A DNA stretch of 64,000 nt, from NCBI RefSeq assembly GCF_042477335.2, contig NC_091249.1, positions 45,802,001 through 45,866,000 on the forward strand, given 5' to 3'. A program made the position numbers and the translations under genes. The DNA comes from Ovis canadensis. Its lineage: Eukaryota; Chordata; Mammalia; Artiodactyla; Bovidae. Below, piece after piece: positions 45,546-55,555 of the stretch. The notes under the pieces were generated by a model. It searched no databases and was not told the origin of the DNA. It saw only the letters and a list, made by a program, of their open reading frames with translations. Position 1 is the first letter of the stretch. Each line of letters opens with the position of its first letter.

Positions 45546-46159
45546 AACGATGAATTTTACATGAAAGGAAAATTGCCTAAAAGAAATGTGATATTTTAGC
45601 ATTTGTTCTCTAAAACTAAGACAAATATGTTCCTGGGAGAGAATCACCAGTATTTGGCTCAGGGAGGAAAATATTTTTCAATCTTGGCTGTTTTGAAAGT
45701 ATCATTTTCACTCCAATCTAAACATGCTGTGAAACTTACATGACTGATTAAAAATATGTGAAAGGAAGAAACCTATTCTTGTATTTCAATATGTTGCTCT
45801 CATAAGGCAAACATTATTGATTGGTGCTTGATGATTCCACCTACCCTAAAAGTGTAATCATTCAATAATATTAATATATTTACCAATGGTATCCCACATA
45901 GAGATTTGACGGTGTGGGAATCATTTACATTTTAGAGTTATTGAATAAAAAGTAGAAAACAAATGATGGCAATTTATGGTAAATCAATTAACTTTGTATA
46001 ATTCTTAAGAGTGATTTTAAATTTTAAATGTGGGGAATAGATTGTACCAAATGTAAATTTTTTATCTCTTTAAATAAATATACCTATAATATCTATATTT
46101 TTGTTAACGTGAATAATCCATGGAGCAACATGAATAACAAATATCATTTTAGGAAATAT
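45546..46159. other. Unassigned AT-rich DNA
   Basis: No recognisable gene or repeat. Confidence 0.4.
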
Positions 46160-46226
46160 TTGATAACTTCTTTCTCTTTTTCCCTTTCATTCTTTCCTTC
46201 TTCCCTTCCTTCCATCTTTCCTTCTT
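46160..46226 (+). repeat. Polypyrimidine (CTT)n-rich tract
   Basis: About 65 bp almost purely of C and T (TTTCTCTTTTTCCCTTTC and similar). Low complexity, potentially triplex-forming in principle. Confidence 0.85.
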
Positions 46227-46667
46227 GTAAAAGACAGTAAATTCCTAGGTTCTAAGAAGCACCTGATTCTATTTACACACTTTGCTGTATTTCTTGGCTA
46301 AGCTATACTTAACAATTTAATATCAGATTGCATATCTACAGACATCCACTGTGGCCTTTTAGGTGGTCAATAGGTTAGTTTCCTTAACATGTGAGACTGT
46401 TGATTTATAATAGTGACATCTCCCTCTGGTGTCAACATTTTGAGAATCACTGATATGATCTTGTCTACCAAGACTGGAAGCATTTTCTAAAAGATTGAAC
46501 TATTCACATAAGATATAATAGAACCTGGTTAAAAAGTCAGCCTACATACTCACTCTGCCCTGAAAAGGGGCATTGGCTCTTAGCAGAGAAAAAGTTGGAA
46601 TGCTTAATTTGATGATGAAATTACTTTTTTAAAAGAAAACTTGAATGTACAGAGAATGACTAAGATC
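46227..46667. other. Unassigned DNA
   Basis: No recognisable gene. The stretch around 46400-46460 (CTCTGGTGTCAACATTTTGA) may be the edge of an old DNA transposon. Not supported further. Confidence 0.35.
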
Positions 46668-46675
46668 TTCTAGTA

Positions 46676-46866
46676 CAGTGGTCCCCAACCTTTTTGGCAC
46701 CAGGGACTGGTTTCATGGTAGACAATTTTCCATGGACCAGGATAGGAGGGGATCATTTTGTGATGATTCAAGTGCATTACATTTATGGTGCACTTTATAT
46801 CTCTTGTTATTACATCATCTCCATCTTAGGTCATTGGCCATTAGATCCCAGAAGGTGGGACCCCTG
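46676..46866 (+). mobile_element. Short non-autonomous hAT element
   Basis: Starts CAGTGGTCCCCAACCTTTTT and ends GGTGGGACCCCTG, which are imperfect inverted ends. The flanks TTCTAGTA (46668-46675) and TTCTAGCA (46867-46874) form an 8-bp target duplication with one mismatch, the hAT hallmark. At about 190 bp, it is an internally deleted copy of a longer mammalian hAT family. Two 64-codon frames inside it are chance. Confidence 0.85.
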
Positions 46867-46874
46867 TTCTAGCA

Positions 46875-47392
46875 GCACAGTAGGTTAACAGGTAAATATA
46901 AACTATAGACATCTCTCTAGCCTCACATGTGTGAGCAGTCTCTAAGGCAAAATCTGTATCTATAAGTCTGTTTTTAGTTTCTTTTTTTAAAAAAACAAGA
47001 TTTTAAATATGTATTTATCTTCTTTTTCTCCTAATGATAGCAAGTTTTAAGTAAGCTTGAAATCACAATTTCTATTCAATAGTCAATGAAGAAATTAATC
47101 TTTCGGCAAATCTGATAGAGTAACATCTCAAATAGATCTGACTCAAAGACTAAAGTTTTAATATTTTCATCCAAATTTCAAAAGAACACTTGCTTTGCTT
47201 CCATTTCCCAGAAGAAAGGTTTTCTTCTTCAGTAAAGATGTTGGACAGTAATTTCAATCAAAATAATTTCTCTTGGGCTCCAGGTGAGGGGGAAACAATT
47301 TACTTTCATTTATTTTGAATTGCAGCTATGTTAAGCCAGTGTCCCCATACCATCACCCCTGAAGACTGGTTTCCCTCCTGATTCATTTTCTG
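46875..47392. other. Unassigned AT-rich DNA
   Basis: No recognisable gene or repeat. Confidence 0.4.
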
Positions 47393-47556
47393 TTACAATG
47401 GCTCTCTACCCTGGCTGCACCTTTAACACTTACAGGTGCTTTTTAAAAAATACCATTATCAGAGTCCCTCCCCAGATAAACTGAAGCCAAATTTCTCACA
47501 CTAAGACCTAAGCAGCTTTTTTTTCTTTAAACTTCCTATGTGCTTCTAATGCCCAA
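47393..47556 (+). mobile_element. MER5A-like hAT-Charlie relic
   Basis: ATGGCTCTCTACCCTGGCTG at 47398, then GGTGCTTTTTAAAAAATACC near 47435, AGAGTCCCTCCCCAGATAAA at 47461 and TATGTGCTTCTAATGCCCAA at 47537 follow MER5A from end to end. Inactive and non-autonomous. Confidence 0.78.
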
Positions 47557-48959
47557 TGAAGGCTTCAAACTCTTAATCCAGTGTTTCATCTAAAAGAAAG
47601 TAGTCAAAGGTAGATACCAAGGAGTTAAGGAAAAACTGTTGACAAAACCAGCAAGTTCTAGATTTACCTCCCAGTCGGTTCAGGAAATCCTATTAAGATA
47701 TGCTTCACCAAACAGTGCATATAAATTCCTGTCATGGTTCCAAATTTCTTATTTTCCTCAGAGATTTGAGGGTACATTTCAGAAAATCAATTTTAACTTC
47801 AGAGGACAGTTGTTTTCCCAGGTTCAAATCATGCTTAAGTACAACAGGGACAGGACTTGGAAGCAGACATCATTTGTGTTACTAACTTCATGCCAAAGTC
47901 AACTATACTTATGGTTGCCTGGACCATGGAAATCACATTCACCAAATATTTCCATACCGAACACTAATGGAAAGGATCCAAAGGAATAAAAAGTAAAATA
48001 ATTAAGTAGAAGAAAAATTACTTTTAGAAAAGTCTTAACAGACCTCAGTACAAACTTCCAAAGATAATAGAATTCTGTTAAATTTTAAAATTTCACTGCC
48101 TCCAAACCTAAAACTTTGGGTGTAAGTAGGCTAAACACAAAACAAAACCTACCAACCAACTGACAAACAAAAACCTTCCACAAATACAACAGAAGTCATC
48201 AAACCAAGAGCTGGTGATCAGAGAAAGAGAAGGCTTTTTAAAACTATTCTACAAGGCTTGACTTTGCTCTATCTACTACCAAAATGAAATGTACAGGGAG
48301 AGAGAGGTGATTTCACAACATCCTGAAAAACTCTACTGAAAATCCATGTCTGGAAAGAGCACAATGTGAATACATAGAGGCAGCTCAAAGAGGACCAAAG
48401 ACCTCGGAAAAAAGATAAAAGATTGACCATTGTGGTTCTGTTTTTCCTGCTGGAAGAAAAGCAGAGAGAAAAAAACAGAGACATTTCAGACAGGCAGAGG
48501 TAATAGCCTATGGATAAACAAGAACTTAGTTAAATACAGATACAGAGAAAAGAGATTTCTGGGGAAAGTATAAAATAGAAGAACCTGAGAAAAAATCTTC
48601 AATCCACTCTAAACTAAGTGTTGGGACTTTAAAATCAAATTGTGAATTTCATCCTATTACGCTTTTAGAGATTAGAAAAAACTTTAGAGGAAGACAGAAG
48701 CAAATAGGGTTTAAAACTACTTAGGCAGCTGCTTTTCGATAAACGCTGAGACTTCTAGAATTCGCACCAACGTTATAGATGCCATTTGAAGCTTGAAAAT
48801 TTTCTAACATGAATTAGGATACATCTTTTGCAAAGTGAATTGGGTATAGGACAATGATAAACAAGGTACAGTTCAATTTTTCTGATTAGATTTATGCCTG
48901 GTCTCCATTGATTCCCACTCCTCCCCATTTGCTATTTCCTTCTCTCAGATAAACACAGA
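47557..48959. other. Unassigned DNA with one 116-codon frame
   Basis: No recognised repeat. A plus-strand frame at 47639-47989 is the longest outside known retroelements but has no recognisable domain, signal peptide or membrane segment. Chance frames of this size are expected in 64 kb. The rest is A-rich and may include old LINE DNA. Confidence 0.35.
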
Positions 48960-49496
48960 ATATACACAGAGACTTGCTGTGGCTTTGAGAACAGATGACT
49001 AGGAGTGACACAGGACCACAAAGAAAGCACTTACAAAAATATGCAAACAATATCAGTGCACATAGGAAGTGTGGGCCAAATTCTCCATGCTAAAATGAGC
49101 CAGGTGAAAAATAAGAGAAGCTCTACTTTAGAAGAAAATTAATGAATAATTTACATTAAAATTTGTAATAGAAAAGATGATTCTAATAAACCAATTCCTA
49201 AGAGATAAAATCATAAGTAAGAGAAAGATATGAAAAGGGAGGTTGAAGAGTAAATAAACAAATATTGGGTCAATGTTACACTATTACTAAATTAGTGAAT
49301 ATATTAAATGCAGAAAGGAAAAAATATAGACAGTTGAAAAATAGCTGACAAATAGGAAGAAAATAATAAATTCAGAAAAGACAAAGGGTAAAACAGAGTG
49401 ATTAAAGCAGTGAAAAGACTATGAGTATGGAAGGAAGTCAAAAATGATCAACCCAAGGCTAGCTAGCTGATCTCCCTATAGAATCAAATTCAATGT

Positions 49497-49612
49497 GCTT
49501 AGATGTTCAGTTGTATCCAACTGTTTGTGACGCCGTGGTCTGCAGCCTGCCAGGATCTTCTGCCCATGAGATTTTTTAGGCAAAAATACTGGAGTAGGTT
49601 GCCATTTCCTTC
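49497..49612 (-). repeat. BovA monomer (left arm of inverted pair)
   Basis: GCTTAGATGTTCAGTTGTAT to GGTTGCCATTTCCTTCCC. Antisense, without a tRNA head. Diverged (GACGCCGTGGTCTGCAGC). Confidence 0.9.
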
Positions 49613-49634
49613 CCTATGATGGAAAGAACCCCTG

Positions 49635-49757
49635 CAGAAGGAAATGGCAATCCACTCCACTATTTGAGCCTGAAAAATGCTATGGACAGAGAAGACCGGC
49701 AGGCTGCAGACCATTGCGTTCTGAAGAGTTGGACACGACGGAGTGACTAAGCACCAC
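49635..49757 (+). repeat. BovA monomer (right arm of inverted pair)
   Basis: GCAGAAGGAAATGGCAATCC to CACGACGGAGTGACTAAGCA. Sense orientation. It can pair with the left arm over most of its length. Confidence 0.9.
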
Positions 49758-50339
49758 AGTCAAAGATGATCAACCCCAGGATAACTGGTAGGAGCAAATT
49801 CATTGTAGAAGCAAACTGATTAATGAAATATAAATGCTTTTAGAGAAAGAGGAAAACTTTTCTGAAATACAGGAAGTATCAGAAACAAAGATGAGAGCAT
49901 ATAACATTTCTTGGGAAAAAATTTGATACAAAATTATCAATATGAAATATATCTTGATTAAGTAACTGAAATTTAATGAGGAAGAAATTTTGCAAAGTCA
50001 CTTATGACTGGAAAAAGAGCAGGCTATCTTCAGACGTCTCCACTAAATTGAATGAAAAACTCAGTGCAATAACTCTGAAATTTTGAAGGAGAGAAAGTTT
50101 GACCCAAGGGGATTATACCAACCACACTGGTATTCTTAGTAAATGCTATAGCCTGCATCCTCAAACACACAAAAAAATAATCACCTAGAAAATATAGCAC
50201 TAGTGAGACTTTCTTGGAGAAAATAATCAAATGTGAACTTCTGAAAACTGAATTTTACTAATTAAGATATTAATAAAACACACTGAATTTATTTATATAA
50301 AATATAAGGGGGAACAACCAGGGAAATAGGATTACAAGA

Positions 50340-50815
50340 GGTTGTTATTTGCCAACCTCATGAGTTTCCTGGGTGAAATCTGAAATTAGCTTCCATATAT
50401 GGAGAACGAGGAGAGACCAAAGAAAGAGGCAGTCTACTTCGAATTCGTAGGTGGCCATTTTAATAAGTAAGAGAACTCCCATATGAGGTTTGTCATGGGC
50501 AGTCATAACATGAGTGGGTCTTCCTCATCTGCCTGCCAGAATCTTAAAAGTTTATGCCAAGGCGTTAACTGGGTTTAGTCATGTTTACTGTCCAGATGTT
50601 CTTAACAATACATTGCTCTCTTCAGGCTGTGACCTTGAGAATGGCTCCCACTGTGGAAATGGTGAGCAGAATGTAAATTCCAAGGACACAGGAGGGAAAG
50701 AAGAGCCACTGACTGCCCAGATCCACCAGCATCCAGGTTCTCTCACTGACCTCCTCCAACAGAGATACATGTCTGAATATAAGCCATATAACAACACTTG
50801 AAAAGAGATATTAAG
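50340..50815 (-). repeat. ERV-like LTR, antisense
   Basis: Read in reverse, the end near 50400-50475 resembles an LTR R/U5 region: the plus-strand phrases GAGAGACCAAAGAAAGAGGC at 50411 and GTCTACTTCGAATTCGTAGG at 50432 with GGCCATTTTAATAAG. A 95-codon plus frame (50514-50801) reads through it and is not taken as a gene. Confidence 0.45.
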
Positions 50816-50829
50816 GGGGAAAAAAAGCT

Positions 50830-51316
50830 GGAATGCTACACAGAATAAACTCTCCCCTCCAAAAATGTCTCTATTCCAATTCTAGGAACCTGTCAATGAG
50901 TTATATTACATGACAACAGGTGGAATAGGGGATTTACAAATGTGATCCAATTAAGGCTCCTTTGATGGGGAGATTTACCCAGTTTATCTGGAAGTCTTCA
51001 ATGTAGTCACAGGGGTCCTTATAAGTGGAAGGTTATGACAAATAAGGAGACATAATAATGGACATAAAGGATGGAATGATACAACTGCTGGATCAAAGAG
51101 GGTCATAAACAAAGGAAAGTGGGCTCCACAACCTGAAAAAAGCAAGAAAATGGAATCTCTCTTAGAGCCCAGAGAGAACCAATCCTGCTGATATTAACTT
51201 TAGCTCAGTGAGACTGACTGTGGATTTCTGGATTCCAGAGCTGCAAGAAAAATTCGCGTTGTTTTAAACTGCTAAGTTTATGGGAATTTCTTAAAGCATT
51301 AATAGGAAACTAATAC
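50830..51316 (+). repeat. MaLR-type LTR (MLT1-like)
   Basis: CCAATTCTAGGAACCTGTCA at 50876, GGTCCTTATAAGTGGAAGGT at 51014, CCAATCCTGCTGATATTAAC at 51179 and TTTTAAACTGCTAAGTTTAT at 51262, ending AGGAAACTAATACAG. This is the full MLT1 order over about 490 bp, strongly diverged. Confidence 0.72.
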
Positions 51317-51606
51317 AGATGGAAAGCAGTTTAGGTACATTCATTTTTAAACTTTCCTTAAAGAAAACTAATAGGCATTAAATACAGAAATACATCAAGA
51401 AATAGTGCTTTCAATCTATTTCATCAAATTATAAGAAGAAACCAAAAATTTAAAATAAGAAAATATTAACCAATACAGTGGTCAATTGGTAGCTGGCACT
51501 GAAAAATGAAAGATCTTAAACTTAGAGTTTTATGTATACTATTAAAAGTTTTAGATATAATAGCTAATTTAAATAACACATTATAAACTTTCTAAAATAC
51601 CTAAAG
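51317..51606. other. Unassigned AT-rich DNA
   Basis: Nothing recognisable. Confidence 0.4.
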
Positions 51607-51722
51607 GAAGAATTGATGCTTTTGAACTGTGGTGTTGGAGAACACTCCTGAGAGTCCTTTGGACTGCTGCAGTTCATGGGGTGGCAAAGAGCTGGACATA
51701 ACTCAGCGACTAAACTGAATGA
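51607..51722 (+). repeat. BovB 3' end with internal deletion
   Basis: AAGAATTGATGCTTTTGAAC then GAGAGTCCTTTGGACTGCTG, where the element jumps to the final part (CAGTTCATGGGGTGGCAAAG). The join shares CTGC with both consensus sides, which suggests a microhomology deletion of a few hundred bases. Ends ACTAAACTGAAT. Confidence 0.9.
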
Positions 51723-51775
51723 CCAACTCATTAGTCTACTATTAAACTAGTTAAACTTTAAATACTGAATATTAG

Positions 51776-51984
51776 ATGGTGGTTTAGTTGCTAAGTCAGG
51801 TCCGACTTTTGCAACCCCAGGGACTGTAGCCTGCCAGGCTCCTCTGTCCATGGGATATGCCAGGCAAGAATATTGGAGTGGGTTGCCATTTCCTTCTCCA
51901 GTTGATCTTCCCAACCCAGGAATCCAACCCAGTCTCCTGCATTGCAGGCGGATTCTTTACCAACTGAGCTACAAGGGAAGTCCT
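51776..51984 (-). repeat. Bov-tA SINE
   Basis: Antisense: GGTGGTTTAGTTGCTAAGTC at 51779 to AACTGAGCTACAAGGGAAGT. Standard full-length element. Confidence 0.94.
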
Positions 51985-52857
51985 AGAATCCTATCAATTA
52001 TAATATTGCCATTTAAGAATGTGAGTATATTTGCCACAAAATAGCTTAGTAGATCAAGATTCTGCCATTTCCAATTTTATTTATCATTTAATTTTCAAAA
52101 TATGCTTTAGCTTTTCTACTAATTTATCTGAGGCTTATTGAAAAATCACTTGCAGAATTCAGGATTGTTAAAAGGTTGACAATTGAAACATTCATCTATC
52201 TTTAAATATATATTTGATACCAATGTCTTATTAAATTACCAACTTTTTATAGTAAGCATTTTACTAATGAGAGGAAAAGCAAAGAAATTTCTATGGCTAA
52301 AAATGGAATACAGAAAAGATTTCTTAGCACTCCCATTGATATGCTTAAAATTATGGTATTGGTGTCAAATGTATAACATAAAATAGACCAGTTTGGTGAC
52401 ATGGTTATTCATTAACTTGATTTCTGTGTCAACTTTGAGTTTCAATGTATTGTTATAAGAGGCTGACTTTTCTATATACAATTCATACATAACAACTGCT
52501 CTTTAAAATATTTGCTCTCAGACTTAACTTGGACAAAGAAATGTAATCTCTTCATTCTATATCTATGTAAGGTTTTGAGATCTTCAAATTCAATCTTGTC
52601 ATTAGATAGCAACCTCCTTTTGATATATATTTAGATATAAGTAACTTTGGGAGTTCAGATCAATATTCATATTTCAATATTACAAGTTTTACAAAAATAT
52701 CTAATAATTCATAACACAGAAACATGTTTTGTAAGTACCCTCTAGAAGTATTGTTCTTGATGCATACTTAGCATAAGAAACTTTAATTTTAACTAATGTC
52801 TTTTGCTGATTTCTTCTGTAAAGATGTTTTACCAAAATTATATATAATTGTACTACT
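51985..52857. other. Unassigned AT-rich DNA
   Basis: No recognisable gene or repeat. Short open frames only. Confidence 0.45.
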
Positions 52858-53050
52858 TGATTCCCGATGGCTCAGTTGATAAAGAATCCACCTGCAATGT
52901 AGGAGACGTGGGTTAAATCCTTGCATTGGGAAGATCCCCTGCAGAAGGGAAAGGCTACCCACTTCAGTATTCTGGCCAATGGAATTCCATGGACTGTATA
53001 GTCCATGGAGTCACAGAGAGTTGGACACAACTGAGCTACTTTCACTTCAC
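52858..53050 (+). repeat. Bov-tA SINE
   Basis: Sense: TTGATTCCCGATGGCTCAGT head, AATCCACCTGCAATGTAGGA, body, and a GAGCTACTTTCACTTCAC tail. An internal change (CCATGGACTGTATAGTCCATGG near 52989) makes a short palindrome. Confidence 0.94.
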
Positions 53051-53060
53051 ATATTACTTG

Positions 53061-53275
53061 CTGGGCATCCCAGGGGGCTCAGTGGTAAAGAATCCACCTG
53101 GCAATGCAGGAGACAAGGGTTTCATCCCTGGGTTGGGAAGATCCCCTGGAGGAGGAAATGTCAACTCATTCCAATATTCTTGCCTGGGAAATCCCATGGG
53201 CAGAGCAGCCTGGTGGGCTACAGTCCATGGGGTCTCAAAGAGTCCAACACAACTAAGCAACGGAGCGCATATGCC
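53061..53275 (+). repeat. Bov-tA SINE
   Basis: Sense: CTGGGCATCCCAGGGGGCTC to AACACAACTAAGCAACGGAG. It lies about 10 bp after the previous one in the same orientation, giving a SINE tandem. Frames of 142-156 codons run through both and are not genes. Confidence 0.95.
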
Positions 53276-53640
53276 AGCAGTACTGCCTACCACTTACCTC
53301 TGTTTGTTTCTATTTATATTTATATTCCCATGGGACATGAATGTTGCCTTATTAGTCTTTTATTCTTTGCCAGTACCCAGAAGAGCATTCTTATAGTATG
53401 TAAATAACATTTTTATATGCAGGAATTAATGAAGTGGCACAAATATTCAAGAAACCAGATCTCTGCAAAGATTAGCAAGTGATCCAGTCAGTGCCTTCTA
53501 CTTGATCTTTGCTTATCTCAGTGAGGGCCCTATCTCTCCTCAGTGCTTTTTGCTAAGTAGCCACTTACAGGAAGGATGTTCCTGCTCAAAACTGTAATTA
53601 CTGGGACTGCACAAAGATCAGTCAGTCACAATCTGATGAA
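53276..53640. other. Unassigned DNA
   Basis: No recognisable gene or repeat before the LTR at 53645. Confidence 0.4.
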
Positions 53641-53644
53641 ATAA

Positions 53645-54102
53645 TGTTGCAGAAACCAGTAATTGAGAAACCAAGCACCACACTCAGAGAGTTGGAGAAC
53701 TCAGGTTTATTACACCGGCGGGCCCAGAGGAGTTAACACTCCAAGTTCTGAGCCCCAGTCAAAGGGTTACAGAATTTTTATAGACAGACTATAGTGGGAA
53801 ATACTAGCTGCTAATAGGCTGGTTTAAGCTAAGGGGTTTCATGCACATGGGAACAGCAGACGAGATGGGGAAGGGAAGGCCTGACCTTTACATGGACAGG
53901 CATGATTAAGCTGGTTTGCAGGGGCTGGGCAATTGCAAACAGCAGGACAAGGGTGAGTGAGACAAGCTCCAGTTTCTGGTATTGTAAGTCCCCACTTTCG
54001 GAGACTACGTGACCTATATGATCCAGACTTTGCAAGAAGTAATCTGAATTACAGAGGCAGAAGGAGCAGGAGGTTATGTAAAATTTGAACTTTTCCTCTT
54101 CA
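53645..54102 (-). repeat. Solo LTR (class I ERV-like), antisense
   Basis: A 458-bp unit with TG...CA ends and a perfect 4-bp target duplication ATAA (53641-53644 and 54103-54106). Read in reverse, it has a TATA-like TCTATAAAAATTCTG (plus-strand 53772-53786), a GTAATAAACCTGAG polyadenylation region (53704-53717) and a terminal TGGTTTCTGCAACA. No internal viral sequence, so it is a solo LTR. The class is inferred from the 4-bp duplication. Confidence 0.85.
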
Positions 54103-54111
54103 ATAAAATGA

Positions 54112-54310
54112 ACCTGGTACACAGGTGGCTCAGATGGTAAATAATCCACCTGCAATGCGGGAGACCTGGGTTCAATCCCTGGGTCAGGAAGATCCCCTGG
54201 AGAAGGGAGTGGCAACCCACTCCAGTAAAATTTCATGGACAGAGAAGCCAGATGGGCTACAGTCCTTGGGGTCGCAGAGAGTCAGACACGACTGAGCGAC
54301 TTAACACATT
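54112..54310 (+). repeat. Bov-tA SINE
   Basis: Sense, with a head altered at its start (CCTGGTACACAGGTGGCTCA), GGTTCAATCCCTGGGT B-box-like motif at 54168, and a body shortened near AACCCACTCCAGTAAAATTT. Placed right beside the LTR. Confidence 0.92.
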
Positions 54311-54447
54311 TACTTTCACACAGACAGCTACTGAGATTATAGGCCAAATTCTGAGCTCTGATTTTAAGATGTGAAATCTAAGATATGCTGTGAGCCTATG
54401 ACTTCTTACAATTGTTTGTTTTAGGTTCAGCTATAAGAAGACACTAC

Positions 54448-54603
54448 GAGGACTTCCTTGGTTGTCTAGTGGTTAAGAACCCACCTGCCCATGCAGGAGA
54501 CACAGGTTCCAGCCCTGGTCCAGGAAGATTCCACATGCCTTGGAATAACTAAGCACATGTGACACAACTACCGTAGCCTGTGCACCCTAGAGCCCAATTT
54601 CTA
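54448..54603 (+). repeat. CHR-type SINE, 5' part (split)
   Basis: GAGGACTTCCTTGGTTGTCT head, AAGAACCCACCTGCCCATGC, GGTCCAGGAAGATTCCACAT and GCCTTGGAATAACTAAGCAC follow the cetartiodactyl CHR SINE (tRNA-Glu derived). It stops at CTAGAGCCCAATTTCTA and resumes at 55394 after an LTR. Confidence 0.9.
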
Positions 54604-55393
54604 TGTCAACTGCAAACTGGCACTTCCCAAAAGCATTGCCAACGACTGAACAACAAATGCGTTTGCGGTCTGCCTCTACGGAGATTGAACCCCATTCTGC
54701 TATAGCTGTTGACCTTCAACAACCCCTGAGGGAGTTCAGGGTGGACTGAGGCACTCTGTGCTCCAGGGAATTTGGTGGGACAAGTCTTTAGATAGTTGGA
54801 TGTTTTTAGGAACAGATTTTATGAACTCCATCCTTGCATCTCCTCATATCTGCTGCTGCTGCTGCTGCTAAGTTGCTTCAGTCATGTCCGACTCTGTGCA
54901 ACCCCAGAGATGGCAGCCCAAAAGGCTCCCTCCTCCCTGGGATTCTTCAGGCAAGAACACTGGAGTGGGTTGCCATTACCTTCTCCAATGCATGAAAGTG
55001 AAAAATGAAAGTGAAGTTGCTCAGTCTTGTCTGACTCTTAGCGACCCCATGGACTGCAGCCCACCAGGCTCCTCCATCCATGGGATTTTCCAGGCAAGAG
55101 TACTGTAGTGGGGTGCCATTGACTCCTCCGCTCCTCATATCTATAGAAGCACTAAATCCCTTCATGGTGACATCAGATCCTCATGACTAACAAAAAACCT
55201 TTTATAAATTGAGTGCTTCATGGCATTGAACTCCCCCTTTACAAAAACCTTATGTATTGACTTTCCCCACTGCTGCTTTGGAGCAGTCTCTCAGAGCTAT
55301 CTGAGATGCTGCCTCCTGGGCTGCAGTCCTCCCTTTGCCCCAAATAAAACTTAACTCACAATTCTCAAGTTGTACATCTTTTTTTAGTTGACA
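54604..55393 (+). repeat. Solo LTR inserted in the CHR SINE
   Basis: Starts TGTCAACTGC and ends TTTTTAGTTGACA, with an imperfect 4-bp target duplication TCTA (54600-54603) / TCTG (55394-55397). CCCCAAATAAAACTTAACTC near 55338 is its polyadenylation region. It contains a BOV-A2 at 54852-55130. Without that SINE it is about 500 bp. The same LTR family occurs at 58577-59003 in the same orientation. Because the CHR SINE resumes directly after it, it is a solo LTR and not one end of a provirus. Confidence 0.88.
54852..55130 (-). repeat. BOV-A2 SINE inside the LTR
   Basis: Antisense dimer with a (GCT)n start and a GACTCCTCCG end. A perfect 12-bp target duplication CTCCTCATATCT lies at 54840-54851 and 55131-55142, within the LTR. 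Confidence 0.97.
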
Positions 55394-55535
55394 TCTGCAA
55401 CAAGAAAAACCATCACAGTGAGAAATCCATGCACCGCAACTAGAGTAGCCCCTGCTCACCACCACTAGAGATAGCTAATGTGCACAACAAAGACTCAGTG
55501 GTGAAGCCAAAAATAAATAAAAGTTTAAAAAAGAA
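55394..55535 (+). repeat. CHR-type SINE, 3' part (split)
   Basis: TCTGCAACAAGAAAAACCAT, then GAAATCCATGCACCGCAACT, AGTAGCCCCTGCTCACCACC and an AGCCAAAAATAAATAAAAG tail complete the CHR SINE begun at 54448. Confidence 0.9.
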
Positions 55536-55555
55536 GTCACTACTAGTTTAAAAGG

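Larger units (their letters stand above)
49437..49806. repeat. Inverted BovA pair flanked by a host direct duplication
   Basis: An antisense BovA (49497-49612) is followed by a sense BovA (49635-49757), head to head about a 22-bp spacer. The DNA before (49437-49496: GTCAAAAATGATCAACCCA ... CAAATTCAATG) is repeated after (49759-49806: GTCAAAGATGATCAACCCC ... CAAATTCATTG) with a gap. This duplication is much longer than a normal LINE-made target site. Confidence 0.85.
48960..50245 (+). repeat. Possible HAL1/L1-like old LINE DNA
   Basis: A-rich on this strand, with a late segment resembling the HAL1/L1 3' region: GAAATTTTGAAGGAGAGAAA at 50077 and TTTGACCCAAGGGGATTATA at 50098. Split by the inverted BovA pair at 49497-49757. 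Family call uncertain. Confidence 0.4.

Noticed and set aside
47700..47885. Second frame overlapping the 116-codon frame
   Set aside because: A shadow in another frame of an already unsupported frame.
47639..47989. 116-codon frame outside recognised repeats
   Set aside because: No recognisable domain, no signal peptide or membrane segment, no evident splice sites or upstream exon. Frames of this size are expected by chance in 64 kb.
50514..50801. 95-codon frame
   Set aside because: It lies in an LTR-like segment, and the opposite strand also carries a frame. No homology is recognised.
52926..53407. Frames of 142-156 codons
   Set aside because: They read through two Bov-tA SINEs. SINE-derived frames of this type recur across the window.
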